NCBI GenBank assembly: GCA_002255985.1
Contig: NKIR01000002.1
Location: forward strand, 208,479-272,478
DNA length: 64,000 nucleotides
Reading direction: 5' to 3'
Source of the DNA: Sphingomonadaceae bacterium PASS1
GTDB taxonomy: Bacteria; Pseudomonadota; Alphaproteobacteria; Sphingomonadales; Sphingomonadaceae
Shown here: positions 49,579-58,879 of the stretch, piece after piece
Layout of the letters: each line of letters begins with the position of its first letter
How positions within the stretch are numbered: position 1 is the stretch's first letter
Notes under the pieces: generated by a model
What the model was told of the DNA's origin: nothing
Databases searched by the model: none
Seen by the model: the letters and a program-made list of their open reading frames with translations, nothing else
Position numbers and translations under genes: made by a program

Positions 49579-50856
49579 ATGGAGACAGCTTCAATTCCGG
49601 AACGGACTGGCCGATATCGCTGGGCCATCATCGCCCTCTTATTCTTCGCAACGACAGTCAACTATATTGACCGCACCATGCTCGGGCTGCTCGCGCCCAC
49701 GCTGCAGACCGAATTAAATTGGAATGAGGACGATTACGGAAATATCGTCACCGCATTTCAGGCGGCATATGCGCTTGGATTTTTGTTCATGGGCTATGTC
49801 ATCGACAGGTTCGGACCAAAAATAGGTTATTCGATTGCCATCACGATCTGGACCATTGGCCATGTCGCCCATGGCTTCGGTGGTTCGGTCGCATCCTTCA
49901 TGGCTGCCCGCGCTGTGCTGGGCGTCGGTGAGGCAGGCCACTTCCCGGCCGTTGTCCGTTCGAGCAGCGAATGGTTCCCGCAAAAAGAACGTGCCTATGC
50001 CATAGGCTGGGTCAATTCCGGCACAACAGTTGGTGTCATCCTAACAGCGCCGACCTTGTGGCTGTTTATGCAGGCGCTTGGCCTTGGCTGGCGCGAGACA
50101 TTTATTTACTCCGGCCTATTCGGAGTTGTGCTGCTTGGGCTTTGGCTGTGGTTGTACAGCAACCCTCGCGAAAGCGGCAAAGTCAGCGAAGGCGAGCTCA
50201 AATGGATTGAACATGATCCGCCCGAAAAGATCGAAAAAATCGGCTGGAGCCGGATTGTCCGCAAGCGCGAAGCATGGGCCTTTGCGACTGCAAAGTTTCT
50301 GACTGACCCGGTTTGGTTCCTCATGCTGTTCTGGCTGCCCAAATATTTCAGCACGACTTATGACGTCGATCTTAAGGTCGTGCTGTTGCCGATGATCCTG
50401 ATGTATCTTCTGTCCGATGTCGGCAGCATTGCGGGCGGATGGTTCTCATCACGGCTTATTCAACAGGGACGGACACCGAATTTCGCGCGCAAGGTCACCA
50501 TGATTATCGCGGGACTATGTGTGCTCCCGCTGCTCTTTGTCACTGGGGTGAGCAACATGTGGCTCGCGGTTTTGCTGATCGGTATCGCACTGGCCGGGCA
50601 TCAGGCATTCTCCACCAACCTACTTTCCATACCACCAGACATGTTCCCGAAACGGGCCGTGGGCAGCGTGATTGGTCTCGGCGGATTTGCCGGCGGTATT
50701 GGCGGCATGATTATGGCCAAGTCGACGGGCTTGGTTCTTGATGCGACCCAAGGTAATTACACCATCATCTTTGCGATGTGCACCACGGTGTATTTCCTCG
50801 CGGTTGCGGCCATCCATTTGCTGTCGCCGCGCCTTGCAAAGGTTGAAGTGCAATAG
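49579..50856 (+). CDS. exuT: Hexuronate MFS transporter (ExuT-like)
   Basis: Inner-membrane anion:cation symporter of the major facilitator superfamily, 425 residues, about 12 membrane segments. TTVNYIDRTMLGLLAPTLQ, GYVIDRFGPKIGYS and RAVLGVGEAGHFPAVV are hallmarks of the ACS group that includes ExuT. AGAGGATGATTT precedes the ATG. Between the hydratase and uxaA genes, so galacturonate or glucuronate uptake is the likely role. Confidence 0.87.
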   Translation: METASIPERTGRYRWAIIALLFFATTVNYIDRTMLGLLAPTLQTELNWNEDDYGNIVTAFQAAYALGFLFMGYVIDRFGPKIGYSIAITIWTIGHVAHGFGGSVASFMAARAVLGVGEAGHFPAVVRSSSEWFPQKERAYAIGWVNSGTTVGVILTAPTLWLFMQALGLGWRETFIYSGLFGVVLLGLWLWLYSNPRESGKVSEGELKWIEHDPPEKIEKIGWSRIVRKREAWAFATAKFLTDPVWFLMLFWLPKYFSTTYDVDLKVVLLPMILMYLLSDVGSIAGGWFSSRLIQQGRTPNFARKVTMIIAGLCVLPLLFVTGVSNMWLAVLLIGIALAGHQAFSTNLLSIPPDMFPKRAVGSVIGLGGFAGGIGGMIMAKSTGLVLDATQGNYTIIFAMCTTVYFLAVAAIHLLSPRLAKVEVQ

Positions 50857-50859
50857 GCT

Positions 50860-52341
50860 ATGACACCGCGCTTCATCATTGCCAACGCGCGCGATAATGT
50901 TGCGATAGCCATTGCTGACCTTGCCGCCGGCGATGTCCTGACAAACGGGTGCGTTGTCGTCGAACCCATATCGGCCGGTCATAAGGTTGCCTTGACCGCG
51001 ATTGCCATCGGCGACCCGGTTATCAAGCTTGGTCAACCCATCGGCCTTGCGTCTGAAACCATTGCCGCAGGTGCACATGTGCATAGCCACAATTTGCATT
51101 TCGCACGCACACCCGCAGGCAGCGAGACGGGCGTCGACCTGCGCACCCCCGAACCGATCGAGGCCAGCTTCGACGGGTTTGTTCGTGCCGATGGGCGCGT
51201 GGGCACACGCAACTTCATCGGCATACTGACCTCGGTGAACTGCTCTGCGACGGTGGCGCGCCGTATTGCGGCCCATTTCACTCCGGAACGTCTGGCCGCT
51301 TTTCCTTATGTCGACGGCGTCGTCGCCTTCACCCACCATTCGGGATGCGGCATGGCGAAGGACGGCCGCGGCATTGAAAATCTGCGTCACACCATCACGG
51401 GATACGCCACGAACCCCAACTTCGCCGGCGTCCTTTTGGTAGGGCTTGGCTGCGAAGTGAACCAAATTCAGGACATGCCCGGCTTTCGCGGGGATGCGCT
51501 GAACATTCAAGACGCGGGCGGGACGGCTGCGGCGATCAGCGCAGGCATAGAAATTGCGGAACGGCTTGTGCGCAGCGCCAACTTATGTCGCCGCCAATCT
51601 GTCTCCGCTGCCAGCCTCACCATCGGTCTGCAATGCGGTGCGTCCGACGGCTATTCCGCGATAACCGCGAACCCGGCGCTGGGCGCAGCGGTTGACCGGC
51701 TGGTGGCCGCAGGCGGCCGCGCCATCTTGTCCGAAACACCCGAAATTTATGGCGCCGAACATCTGCTCGTGCGCCGTGCTGTATCGCCAGACGTCGCGGA
51801 TACGCTAGCCGATCGGCTTGTCTGGTGGGAGGAATATGCAGCGCGCGATGGCGCAAGCCTCGACAACAACCCGTCGCCGGGGAACAAGGCGGGCGGCATC
51901 ACCACCATTCTCGAAAAATCCTTGGGCGCGGTTGCCAAAGCAGGCTCAACACCGCTCAATGCGGTCATTGACTATGCCCGAAAGGTGACGGCACCTGGCC
52001 TGACGTTCATGGACTCACCGGGATATGACCCATGCTCTGCGACTGGCCAGATTGCAGGCGGCGCGCATTTGATTTTGTTTACGACGGGCCGTGGCTCGGT
52101 CTTTGGATCGATCCCCTCGCCAACCATCAAACTTGCATCCAACGCTGCCCTCGCGCGAAATATGGCAGACGACATCGATGTGGATTGCAGCGGCATATTG
52201 GACGGCGTGCGCGTTGATGACATGGGCGCGCAGGTATTCGCCCGCATTCTGGAAACCGCCAGCGGCCAAAAAACGGCTTCGGAGTTGCTTGGCCTTGGCG
52301 AAAACGAATGGGTGCCGTGGATACCCGGCGCAACCTATTGA
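50860..52341 (+). CDS. uxaA: Altronate dehydratase (UxaA family)
   Basis: A 493-residue enzyme dehydrating D-altronate to KDG, the last step before KdgK on the galacturonate isomerase route. An N-terminal SAF domain (about 1-90) precedes the UxaA catalytic domain with FTHHSGCGMAKDG and LGCEVNQI, whose Cys residues fit the family iron site, and SPGYDPCSATGQIAGGAH. Three bases after exuT. UxaC and UxaB, needed for the same route, are not in this window. Confidence 0.92.
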   Translation: MTPRFIIANARDNVAIAIADLAAGDVLTNGCVVVEPISAGHKVALTAIAIGDPVIKLGQPIGLASETIAAGAHVHSHNLHFARTPAGSETGVDLRTPEPIEASFDGFVRADGRVGTRNFIGILTSVNCSATVARRIAAHFTPERLAAFPYVDGVVAFTHHSGCGMAKDGRGIENLRHTITGYATNPNFAGVLLVGLGCEVNQIQDMPGFRGDALNIQDAGGTAAAISAGIEIAERLVRSANLCRRQSVSAASLTIGLQCGASDGYSAITANPALGAAVDRLVAAGGRAILSETPEIYGAEHLLVRRAVSPDVADTLADRLVWWEEYAARDGASLDNNPSPGNKAGGITTILEKSLGAVAKAGSTPLNAVIDYARKVTAPGLTFMDSPGYDPCSATGQIAGGAHLILFTTGRGSVFGSIPSPTIKLASNAALARNMADDIDVDCSGILDGVRVDDMGAQVFARILETASGQKTASELLGLGENEWVPWIPGATY

Positions 52342-52379
52342 ATTGAGGCGCGCTTAATCAGCGCCCCAACGCACAGTCC

Positions 52380-53051
52380 CTAAAAACCCATGAAGCGCAC
52401 ATTGCCTTCAACCGACTCGCGCTGACGATCAAATGCATTCACCGCAGCCTCTTCATCGCGGTAGCCAATGGCAATGCCGCAGAAGAAGATATGCGTTTCA
52501 TCCGACACGCCAATGAATTCCTTGATAAGCTTTGCATGCATGGCGAGGAATTCTTGCGGGCACGTGTCCAAACCTTCGCCACGTAGCAGCAGCATGATTG
52601 TTTGTAGCCACATGCCAACATCTGACCATTGCGGCGAACCCATGCGGCGGTCGAAATAGCACATCAGCACAGCAGGCGCTTTGAACGACGTGACATTGTT
52701 GCGCACGAATTCACTGCGCTGATCTGCAGCTGAGCGCCCAATACCCATAGCCTGATACATCGACGCCCCAACCTGTTGCAGGCGCGCCTTACATTCCGGG
52801 ATGACTTCGGGCTCAGACCATGAATATTCGGGCGGGTCCTGCATCGGCGATGCCAGCATCTTCGTCTGCAGTTCCGCAAGCGGCTCCCCGGTGAGGATCG
52901 TTGCCTCCCAAGGTTGGAAGTTACAACCAGAAGGCGCCCACCGCGCCGTATCCATGACCCGATGCAACACATCCAAAGGAACAGCATCGGGCTTGAACGC
53001 CCGGATGGAACGACGGGAAAGAACGGCTTCGCTAACAGTCAGTTGATTCAT
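52380..53051 (-). CDS. Nitroreductase-family flavoprotein
   Basis: A 223-residue FMN enzyme of the nitroreductase fold from MNQLTVSEAVLSRRS at 53051. LSRRSIRAFKPDAVP and ARWAPSGCNFQPWEATIL are the FMN-binding signatures, and GIAIGYRDEEAAVNAF near the end resembles the usual LGYP-type segment. Physiological substrate unknown. It converges on uxaA and ends the pectin locus; nothing ties it to pectin. Confidence 0.88.
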   Translation of the reverse strand: MNQLTVSEAVLSRRSIRAFKPDAVPLDVLHRVMDTARWAPSGCNFQPWEATILTGEPLAELQTKMLASPMQDPPEYSWSEPEVIPECKARLQQVGASMYQAMGIGRSAADQRSEFVRNNVTSFKAPAVLMCYFDRRMGSPQWSDVGMWLQTIMLLLRGEGLDTCPQEFLAMHAKLIKEFIGVSDETHIFFCGIAIGYRDEEAAVNAFDRQRESVEGNVRFMGF

Positions 53052-53181
53052 GCCGCGCTTCCTGCCCCGCCAATCGCGAATGGTCAAGCTGAAGTGACTT
53101 ATGTGCTGAATAATCAGTCAGTTGCTGCTGAGCGAGCGTAAGCAGGGCCGGCCTCGCGTTCGCTTTCCGGCCGGCGCCCAC

Positions 53182-53227
53182 TTGACCTGAAAGGCTTGGC
53201 ACAATATTTCCATATTTCTCAAAATAT
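53182..53227 (+). promoter_or_regulatory. Promoter and operator of the ArsR gene
   Basis: TTGACC (53182-53187), a 17-base spacer and TATTTC (53205-53210) form a promoter. Directly after it, ATATTT (53212-53217) and AAATAT (53222-53227) form an inverted repeat, the AT-rich type of site bound by ArsR repressors. The GTG start is 12 bases downstream. Confidence 0.55.
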
Positions 53228-53238
53228 AGGAACTAGAC

Positions 53239-53574
53239 GTGGCAAGACACTTACAGCCAGTCGAGGCGCTGAGCGCTCTGGCCCACGATACCCGCCTTCA
53301 GGTGTTTCAACTGCTGGTGCAGGCGGGTACGGAGGGAATGACTGCCGGCGCGATCGCCACGGCGGTAGATGTCCCTGCGTCCACCATGTCGCACCATATC
53401 GCCACCTTGGAGCGGGCAGGGCTCGCGCAGTCCGAGCGCGAGAGCCGGATGATCCATTACCGCGCCGACTATGATGGCATGCGCCGACTCCTCTCGTTCC
53501 TGATGGAAGACTGCTGCCAAGGGCGACCAGAGATGTGCGCCGACCTGGTCAGCGCAATGGCCTGCAGGCCTTGA
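53239..53574 (+). CDS. ArsR-family transcriptional repressor
   Basis: A 111-residue winged-helix repressor with a GTG start preceded by AGGAAC. The DNA-binding part includes AGAIATAVDVPASTMSHHIATL. Cysteines are C-terminal: EDCCQGRPEMC and AMAC, which could form an arsenite or metal site. It heads a GC-rich module with a decayed arsenate reductase gene and an alginate-export-type porin, so it probably autoregulates and controls them in response to arsenite or a similar ligand. Confidence 0.88.
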   Translation: MARHLQPVEALSALAHDTRLQVFQLLVQAGTEGMTAGAIATAVDVPASTMSHHIATLERAGLAQSERESRMIHYRADYDGMRRLLSFLMEDCCQGRPEMCADLVSAMACRP

Positions 53575-53584
53575 GGGGAAAGCA

Positions 53585-53761
53585 ATGACCGACAAGGCCT
53601 ACAACGAGCTGTTCCTGAACACCGGCAACAGTTCCCACTTAATCATAGGCGAGGCGTGCCTCGAGGCCATGCGCTACCGCAACCGGCGGGAGGAACGGGA
53701 TGAGCTTTTGGAAATACCTGCCAGAAGCGCAGGTCTTACCGCCGCACCCGGTGGGGCGTGA
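53585..53761 (+). pseudogene. Decayed arsenate reductase (arsC) remnant
   Basis: A 58-codon frame right after arsR. The first 24 residues MTDKAYNELFLNTGNSSHLI resemble the low-molecular-weight-phosphatase type ArsC start (typically YNVLFLCTGNSARS), but the catalytic Cys of CTGNS is Asn and the P-loop Arg is replaced. After about residue 24 the similarity ends and the frame stops. Its stop overlaps the GTG start of the porin gene as GTGA. It cannot be an active reductase; it may persist as a translational leader for the porin. Confidence 0.62.
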
Positions 53762-55119
53762 AAATTCCCCTCAGCATAGCCGCGAGTGTCTTGGCAATGA
53801 CACCAGCGGGCGCGATTGCTGCGCCGCCAACGCTTCAGGACATCATGGGAGACCCCGAGTGGGTGACGCTGTCGGGAAGCAGTCGCCTGCGATACGAGGC
53901 GCTCGAAGGACAGCCGCGCGCGGGCTTGAACGCGACGGACGAGCAACTGGCCCTACGCATGATCATCACTGCGCAGGTCGACCTGCAAGCCATCAAGTTC
54001 AACGCCGAGTTGCATGACAGTCGTGCCTGGCTGAATAAGCCGGGCGGGGCGTTGAGCGCGAACGAAGTGAACACCTTCGAACTGGTCCAGGCGAACATCG
54101 CCGGGGATGTGAACATTGGAGGTGGTGCCAAATTGTCCCTGCAATTGGGTCGCATGACGATCGGCCTCGGTTCCCGGCGGTTGGTTGCGGCAGACGACTA
54201 CCGCAATGCCACCAACGGCTACACCGGCTTGCGCGCGGACCTGCGCACCAAGGGCGGTCTGGCGGCGACGGCGATCTACGTTTTGCCGCATATTCGCCTG
54301 CCCGACGACCTACCTTCGATAAAGGTGCAGCAGCCCCACTGGGACCGGGAAAGCTTCGACTTGCGGCTATGGGGCGGGCTTGTCTCGCACACCGGGCTTG
54401 TGCGTAACCTCACGCTCGAAGCCGGCTATTTCGGTTTACTGGAGCGCGACTGGCCGGGCCACGTCACGCGCCAACGGGACCTCGACAGCTTCAGCGCACG
54501 CTTGATTCGTGATCCCCGGCCAGGCGCGGTCGATTTCGAGCTGGAGGGTATTTACCAGTCGGGAACCGTTCGGGCGAGCGGCTCGACCAGCGCGCCGATC
54601 CTACCGGTGAGCGCCTGGTTCATGCATGCAGATACGGGCTATTCCTTTCCCGGCCCTGCGAAAGTGCGGCTTTCGCTGGAATACGACCGCGCCAGCGGTG
54701 ACGGGCCGGGCGGAAAGTTCGGGCGGTTCGACACCTTGTTCGGGATGCGGGGTGCCGACCTTGGGCAGTCGGGCATCTACAATGCGATTGGCCGCGCCAA
54801 CATCAGTGCTGTTGGCGTTCGCCTGGAGAAGGGCCTCGCGGGGCGCTGGGAAGGTTACTTTACCTACAAGCCAATGTGGCTCGCCAGCCGGACGGACTCT
54901 TTTTCGACCACCGGGGTGCGGGATTTCACCGGTAGCGCCGGAAACTTCGCAGGCCACCAGGTCGAATTGCAGTTGCGATACTGGTTGGTACCGAAATTCC
55001 TGCGCGGACAACTCAACATCGTGAACCTTTCAAAGGGCCGCTTCCTGCGCACCGCGCCGAACGCCGTGACTGGGGCCGACACACACTACATAGCGACCAC
55101 CATCAGTATGCATTTCTGA
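53758..55119 (+). CDS. Alginate-export-family outer-membrane porin
   Basis: A 453-residue outer-membrane beta-barrel protein with GTG start overlapping the arsC remnant. Residues 1-21 are a signal peptide (GAIAA). SGSSRLRYEALEGQPRAGL is the typical first strand of the alginate_export family and ends with ATTISMHF, a C-terminal Phe as in outer-membrane barrels. Despite the family name, many members are general porins; alginate genes are absent here. Base composition is visibly more GC-rich than the pectin locus, suggesting separate acquisition. Confidence 0.85.
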   Translation: MKIPLSIAASVLAMTPAGAIAAPPTLQDIMGDPEWVTLSGSSRLRYEALEGQPRAGLNATDEQLALRMIITAQVDLQAIKFNAELHDSRAWLNKPGGALSANEVNTFELVQANIAGDVNIGGGAKLSLQLGRMTIGLGSRRLVAADDYRNATNGYTGLRADLRTKGGLAATAIYVLPHIRLPDDLPSIKVQQPHWDRESFDLRLWGGLVSHTGLVRNLTLEAGYFGLLERDWPGHVTRQRDLDSFSARLIRDPRPGAVDFELEGIYQSGTVRASGSTSAPILPVSAWFMHADTGYSFPGPAKVRLSLEYDRASGDGPGGKFGRFDTLFGMRGADLGQSGIYNAIGRANISAVGVRLEKGLAGRWEGYFTYKPMWLASRTDSFSTTGVRDFTGSAGNFAGHQVELQLRYWLVPKFLRGQLNIVNLSKGRFLRTAPNAVTGADTHYIATTISMHF

Positions 55120-55193
55120 AACCGGTATCGACTCGCGGATGGCCTAACCGAGTATGAACCCGCGACGGACATTGGCACGCCGGATCAAGAGAG

Positions 55194-55210
55194 TTGAATG
55201 AGCGTTTAAT
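55194..55210. promoter_or_regulatory. Possible BetI operator
   Basis: TTGAATGAGCGTTTAAT, 18 bases before the betI-betB ATG, partly matches the BetI-type palindrome TTGATTGAACGTTCAATCAA as I remember it (about 14 of 20 positions when extended). Autorepression by the BetI part of the fusion is plausible. Confidence 0.4.
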
Positions 55211-55227
55211 GTTTGATATCCTGCTGT

Positions 55228-57225
55228 ATGCAGGAGATTAAAAGTGATCGTCGCCAACATATTATTGCTTCGGCGATCTGTGTTTTGGCTGAATATGGAA
55301 TAGTTGAATTTACGTTCAACAAAGTTGCGCACCATGCCGGGATCTCGGCAGCGCTGATCGTTCATTATTTTGCGAGCAAAGAAGCCCTTCTCGAAGCCGC
55401 TTTCCGCTCCGTAGTGCGCCAGCTAAACAATCAAGCAACTGCACGCCTCCGGCTCGCTGCGGGGCCCCGCGCGCGGATACAGGCGCTGGTGGACTCCCAT
55501 CTTGGACATAACGATTTCTCCGAGGACACCGCCCGGGTTTGGTTGTCTTTCTGGGGACAGGCGCTGCATGTGCCGCAACTGGCCCGCGTACAGCGGGCGC
55601 ATCAACAGCGTATGTTGTCGAACCTCAAATTTGATCTGCGGCAGATTGTCGACGCACAGGACGTATCCCCTATGGCGGACACCATCGCCGCGATGGTCGA
55701 TGGCGTTTGGCTGCGCGCCGCGATGAACGGGGGATCAGAGCTGCAAAATGGTTTGGCGCGTGACCTGATCTTTGAATTCATCGCGCGTAACCTGAAGGAC
55801 ACCCTGCCCTCGCGGGCCGCCACAAGCTTCGACACGGTCAACCCGGCGACAGGGCAGCTGCTTGCGACCATCCGCATTGACGGACAGGCAGAGATCGATA
55901 AGGCTGTGGCGCACGCGGCGGAGGCGCAAAAGCTTTGGGCCAAAACAACGGGTGTCGAGCGCGGACGCATCCTTCACCGCGCCGCTGCATTGCTCGTTGA
56001 ACGTAATGACGTGCTCGCGCGGCTTGAAGCGCAAGATACAGGAAAGCCCATTCAAGAAACAATAGCCGTAGACGTCTTGTCGGGCGCGGATTGTATTGAA
56101 TATTATGCTGGCCTTGCACGCACCATCGCAGGTGAACATCATGATCTTGGCGCGGGTGCATTCGGCTATTCCCGGCGCGAGCCTTTAGGCGTTGTCGCAG
56201 GCATTGGCGCGTGGAACTATCCCATCCAAATTGCTTGCTGGAAATCAGCACCCGCGCTGGCGTGCGGCAACGCGATGATCTTCAAGCCGGCCGAACTAAC
56301 ACCGCTGACCGCGATTGAGCTTGAAAAAACCTATCGCGATGCGGGGCTTCCCGAGGGGTTGTTTCAGGTCGTGCAGGGGAAAGCCGACACCGGCCGCTTG
56401 CTCAGCCTCCATCCCGGCATCGCCAAGGTGTCGCTGACGGGCGAAGTCGGCACTGGCAAAAAAGTTATGGTCGATGCGGCAGGCACGCTGAAATATGTCA
56501 CCTTTGAACTGGGGGGCAAATCGGCGCTGATCGTGTTCGAAGATGCGGATTTGGACGAAGCGGTCTCGGGCGCGTTGCTCGCCAATTTCTATTCGGCGGG
56601 CGAGGTTTGCACCAACGGCACACGCGTCTTTGTGCATAAAAATGTCCGTGATGCGTTTCTTGCAAAATTGAAGGCGCGCACCGAGGCGATGATGATTGGC
56701 GATCCGCTCGATCCGGCGACGCAGATGGGCGCGCTGATTTCACCAGCCCATATGGAAAAGGTGCTGGGCTATATCGCGCTTGGCCAACAACAAGGTGCAA
56801 ATTTGCTGACAGGTGGCAAGCGTGTGACGACGGGCGATTTGGCAAAAGGGTCGTTCGTCGAACCGACCATCTTCACCGGTTGCACCGACGATATGGCCAT
56901 TGTCCGTGAAGAGATTTTCGGCCCCGTCATGGCGGTGCTCGACTTTGAGGATGAGGCAGAGGTTGTCGCCCGGGCGAACAACACCAGCTTCGGCCTCGCC
57001 GCAGGTATTTTCACCAACAACCTGACCCGCGCCCACCGCGTGATCGCGGCGCTGGAGGCGGGTACCTGCTGGATCAACACGTACAACATCACGCCGATTG
57101 AAATGCCATTTGGCGGCAATAAGCAATCTGGTCTGGGTCGCGAAAACGGCAAGGCAGCGATTGAACATTATACCCAACTCAAGAGCGTTTATGTCGCGAT
57201 GGAACCCATCGATGCCCCCTATTGA
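55228..57225 (+). CDS. BetI-BetB fusion: TetR-type repressor joined to betaine-aldehyde dehydrogenase
   Basis: One open frame of 665 residues from the ATG at 55228. Residues 1-195 are a BetI-like TetR repressor, with the helix-turn-helix around FNKVAHHAGISAALIVHYFASKE and the C-terminal AAMVDGVWLRAAMNGG. From residue 201 (FDTVNPATGQ) to the end it is betaine-aldehyde dehydrogenase, with IGAWNYPIQIACWKSAPALA, the general base Glu427 in FELGGKS and the nucleophile Cys461 in GEVCTNG. The first 20 or so BetB residues are missing, the betI stop is gone, and no in-frame ATG, GTG or TTG lies near the junction. It precedes betA with a 14-base overlap. Oxidises betaine aldehyde to glycine betaine; DNA binding is inferred. 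Confidence 0.88.
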   Translation: MQEIKSDRRQHIIASAICVLAEYGIVEFTFNKVAHHAGISAALIVHYFASKEALLEAAFRSVVRQLNNQATARLRLAAGPRARIQALVDSHLGHNDFSEDTARVWLSFWGQALHVPQLARVQRAHQQRMLSNLKFDLRQIVDAQDVSPMADTIAAMVDGVWLRAAMNGGSELQNGLARDLIFEFIARNLKDTLPSRAATSFDTVNPATGQLLATIRIDGQAEIDKAVAHAAEAQKLWAKTTGVERGRILHRAAALLVERNDVLARLEAQDTGKPIQETIAVDVLSGADCIEYYAGLARTIAGEHHDLGAGAFGYSRREPLGVVAGIGAWNYPIQIACWKSAPALACGNAMIFKPAELTPLTAIELEKTYRDAGLPEGLFQVVQGKADTGRLLSLHPGIAKVSLTGEVGTGKKVMVDAAGTLKYVTFELGGKSALIVFEDADLDEAVSGALLANFYSAGEVCTNGTRVFVHKNVRDAFLAKLKARTEAMMIGDPLDPATQMGALISPAHMEKVLGYIALGQQQGANLLTGGKRVTTGDLAKGSFVEPTIFTGCTDDMAIVREEIFGPVMAVLDFEDEAEVVARANNTSFGLAAGIFTNNLTRAHRVIAALEAGTCWINTYNITPIEMPFGGNKQSGLGRENGKAAIEHYTQLKSVYVAMEPIDAPY

Positions 57226-58879
57226 GGCTGCCGATTACATCATCGTCGGCGCAGGATCGGCGGGATGCGTGCTGGCGGACCGGCTGAGCGCCGATGGCAA
57301 GCACACGGTTGTGTTGCTTGAATTTGGCGGCAGTGACCGGTCGATCTTCATTCAGATGCCCGCCGCGCTCGCCTACCCCATGAACACAAAGCGTTGGAAC
57401 TGGGGCTATGAAAGCGAGCCGGAACCGCATCTGAATGGACGCCGCCTGAACTGCCCGCGCGGCAAGGGCTTGGGGGGGTCATCATCGATCAACGGGCTTG
57501 TCTATGTTCGTGGCAATGCGCTCGATTTTGAACGATGGAAAGAAGATGAAGGCGCAACCGGATGGGGCTATGCCGATGTTTTGCCTTATTTCAAACGCGC
57601 CGAAGGCCGCGACGAAGGCGGCAACGCATATCGGGGCGGAGATGGTCCGCTGTCGACCAGCTATGGCCCGCTCGACAATCCGCTGCATCAGGCGTGGCTC
57701 GATGCCGCGCAACAGGCAGGCTATGGCCTGACCGAAGACTATAATGGTTATGCCCAAGAAGGCTTTGGCCGGATGGACATGACGGTGCGAAACGGCACGC
57801 GCTGTTCGGCGGCCAAGGCCTATCTTTATGAAGCCCGCAAGCGGCCCAATCTTAACGTTATCGAACATGCACTGGCGACACGCATCCTGTTCGAAGGCAC
57901 GCGCGCTGTCGGCATTGAATATGAACAAGCTGGCAAAATGCACCAGCTGCGCGCCGCACGCGAAGTCATCCTTTCGGGCGGGCCGATCAATTCGGTCCAG
58001 CTCCTGAAGCTTTCCGGCATTGGCCCTGCAGAAGAACTGCAGAGCCACGGCATAACAGTGCGCGCAGACCGCCCCGGTGTTGGCGCAAATCTGCAGGATC
58101 ATCTCGAATTCTATTTCCAGATGGCCTGCACCCAACCGATCACCCTTTACGGCAAGGCAAATCTTCTCGGTAAAGCCATGGTCGGTGCACAATGGCTGTT
58201 CGGTCGGTCGGGAACGGGCGCGTCAAACCAGTTTGAAAGCTGCGGTTTCATCCGCAGCCGCGCCGGCATAAAATATCCGGATATCCAATATCATTTCTTT
58301 CCTATGGCGATCAATTACGACGGGTCGTCCCTGGCAACAGAACATGGCTTCCAAGCCCATGTCGGCCCGATGCGTTCAAAAAGCCGGGGTACAGTGACGC
58401 TCAAAAGTGCCGACCCGCACGACAAGCCCAAAATCTTGTTCAACTATATGAGCCATCCCGACGATTGGGCGGACATGCGCGCCTGCGTCCGGCTGACGCG
58501 GGAGATTTTCCAACAACCTGCTTTCGCCCCGTATCGCGGACGTGAAATTCAGCCCGGCGCAGATTGCCTCACCGATGATCAGATTGACGCCTTCATTGCT
58601 GAACATGTTGAAAGCGCCCTCCACCCCAGTTGCACCTGCAAAATGGGCAGTCCGCGCGACCCGATGGCGGTGGTGGACCCCGAATTGCGTGTCATCGGTG
58701 CCCAAGGGCTGCGCGTCGTCGACAGCGGCGTGATGCCATCCATCACCACGGGTAACCTCAATGCGCCGACGATCATGATCGGTGAAAAGGGAGCCGATCA
58801 TATCCTTGGCAAGCCAATGCTCGCACCGTCTAATGCTCCATTTTACGTCGCGCCAAATTGGGATGTTGCCCAAAGATGA
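57212..58879 (+). CDS. betA: Choline dehydrogenase
   Basis: GMC-family flavoprotein of 555 residues oxidising choline to betaine aldehyde at the membrane. ATG 57212 (MPPIEAADYIIVGAGSAG) overlaps the end of the fusion gene; an ATG at 57191 is an alternative. FAD motif GAGSAGCVLADRLS, CPRGKGLGGSSSINGLVYVRG (quoted in part as GKGLGGSSSINGL) and the C-terminal HPSCTCKMG followed by GNLNAPTIMIGEKGAD are standard. No choline transporter is next to it. Confidence 0.94.
   Translation: MPPIEAADYIIVGAGSAGCVLADRLSADGKHTVVLLEFGGSDRSIFIQMPAALAYPMNTKRWNWGYESEPEPHLNGRRLNCPRGKGLGGSSSINGLVYVRGNALDFERWKEDEGATGWGYADVLPYFKRAEGRDEGGNAYRGGDGPLSTSYGPLDNPLHQAWLDAAQQAGYGLTEDYNGYAQEGFGRMDMTVRNGTRCSAAKAYLYEARKRPNLNVIEHALATRILFEGTRAVGIEYEQAGKMHQLRAAREVILSGGPINSVQLLKLSGIGPAEELQSHGITVRADRPGVGANLQDHLEFYFQMACTQPITLYGKANLLGKAMVGAQWLFGRSGTGASNQFESCGFIRSRAGIKYPDIQYHFFPMAINYDGSSLATEHGFQAHVGPMRSKSRGTVTLKSADPHDKPKILFNYMSHPDDWADMRACVRLTREIFQQPAFAPYRGREIQPGADCLTDDQIDAFIAEHVESALHPSCTCKMGSPRDPMAVVDPELRVIGAQGLRVVDSGVMPSITTGNLNAPTIMIGEKGADHILGKPMLAPSNAPFYVAPNWDVAQR

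Noticed and set aside
50620-51510. 296-codon minus-strand ORF across exuT/uxaA
   Set aside because: Spans the boundary of two certain genes on the opposite strand; no motif.
55123-55128. ACCGGT hexamer after the porin stop, near betI-betB
   Set aside because: Only the core matches (AAACCGGTATCG); the GTGTCA arm is missing, so it was not counted as a site of the pectin regulator.
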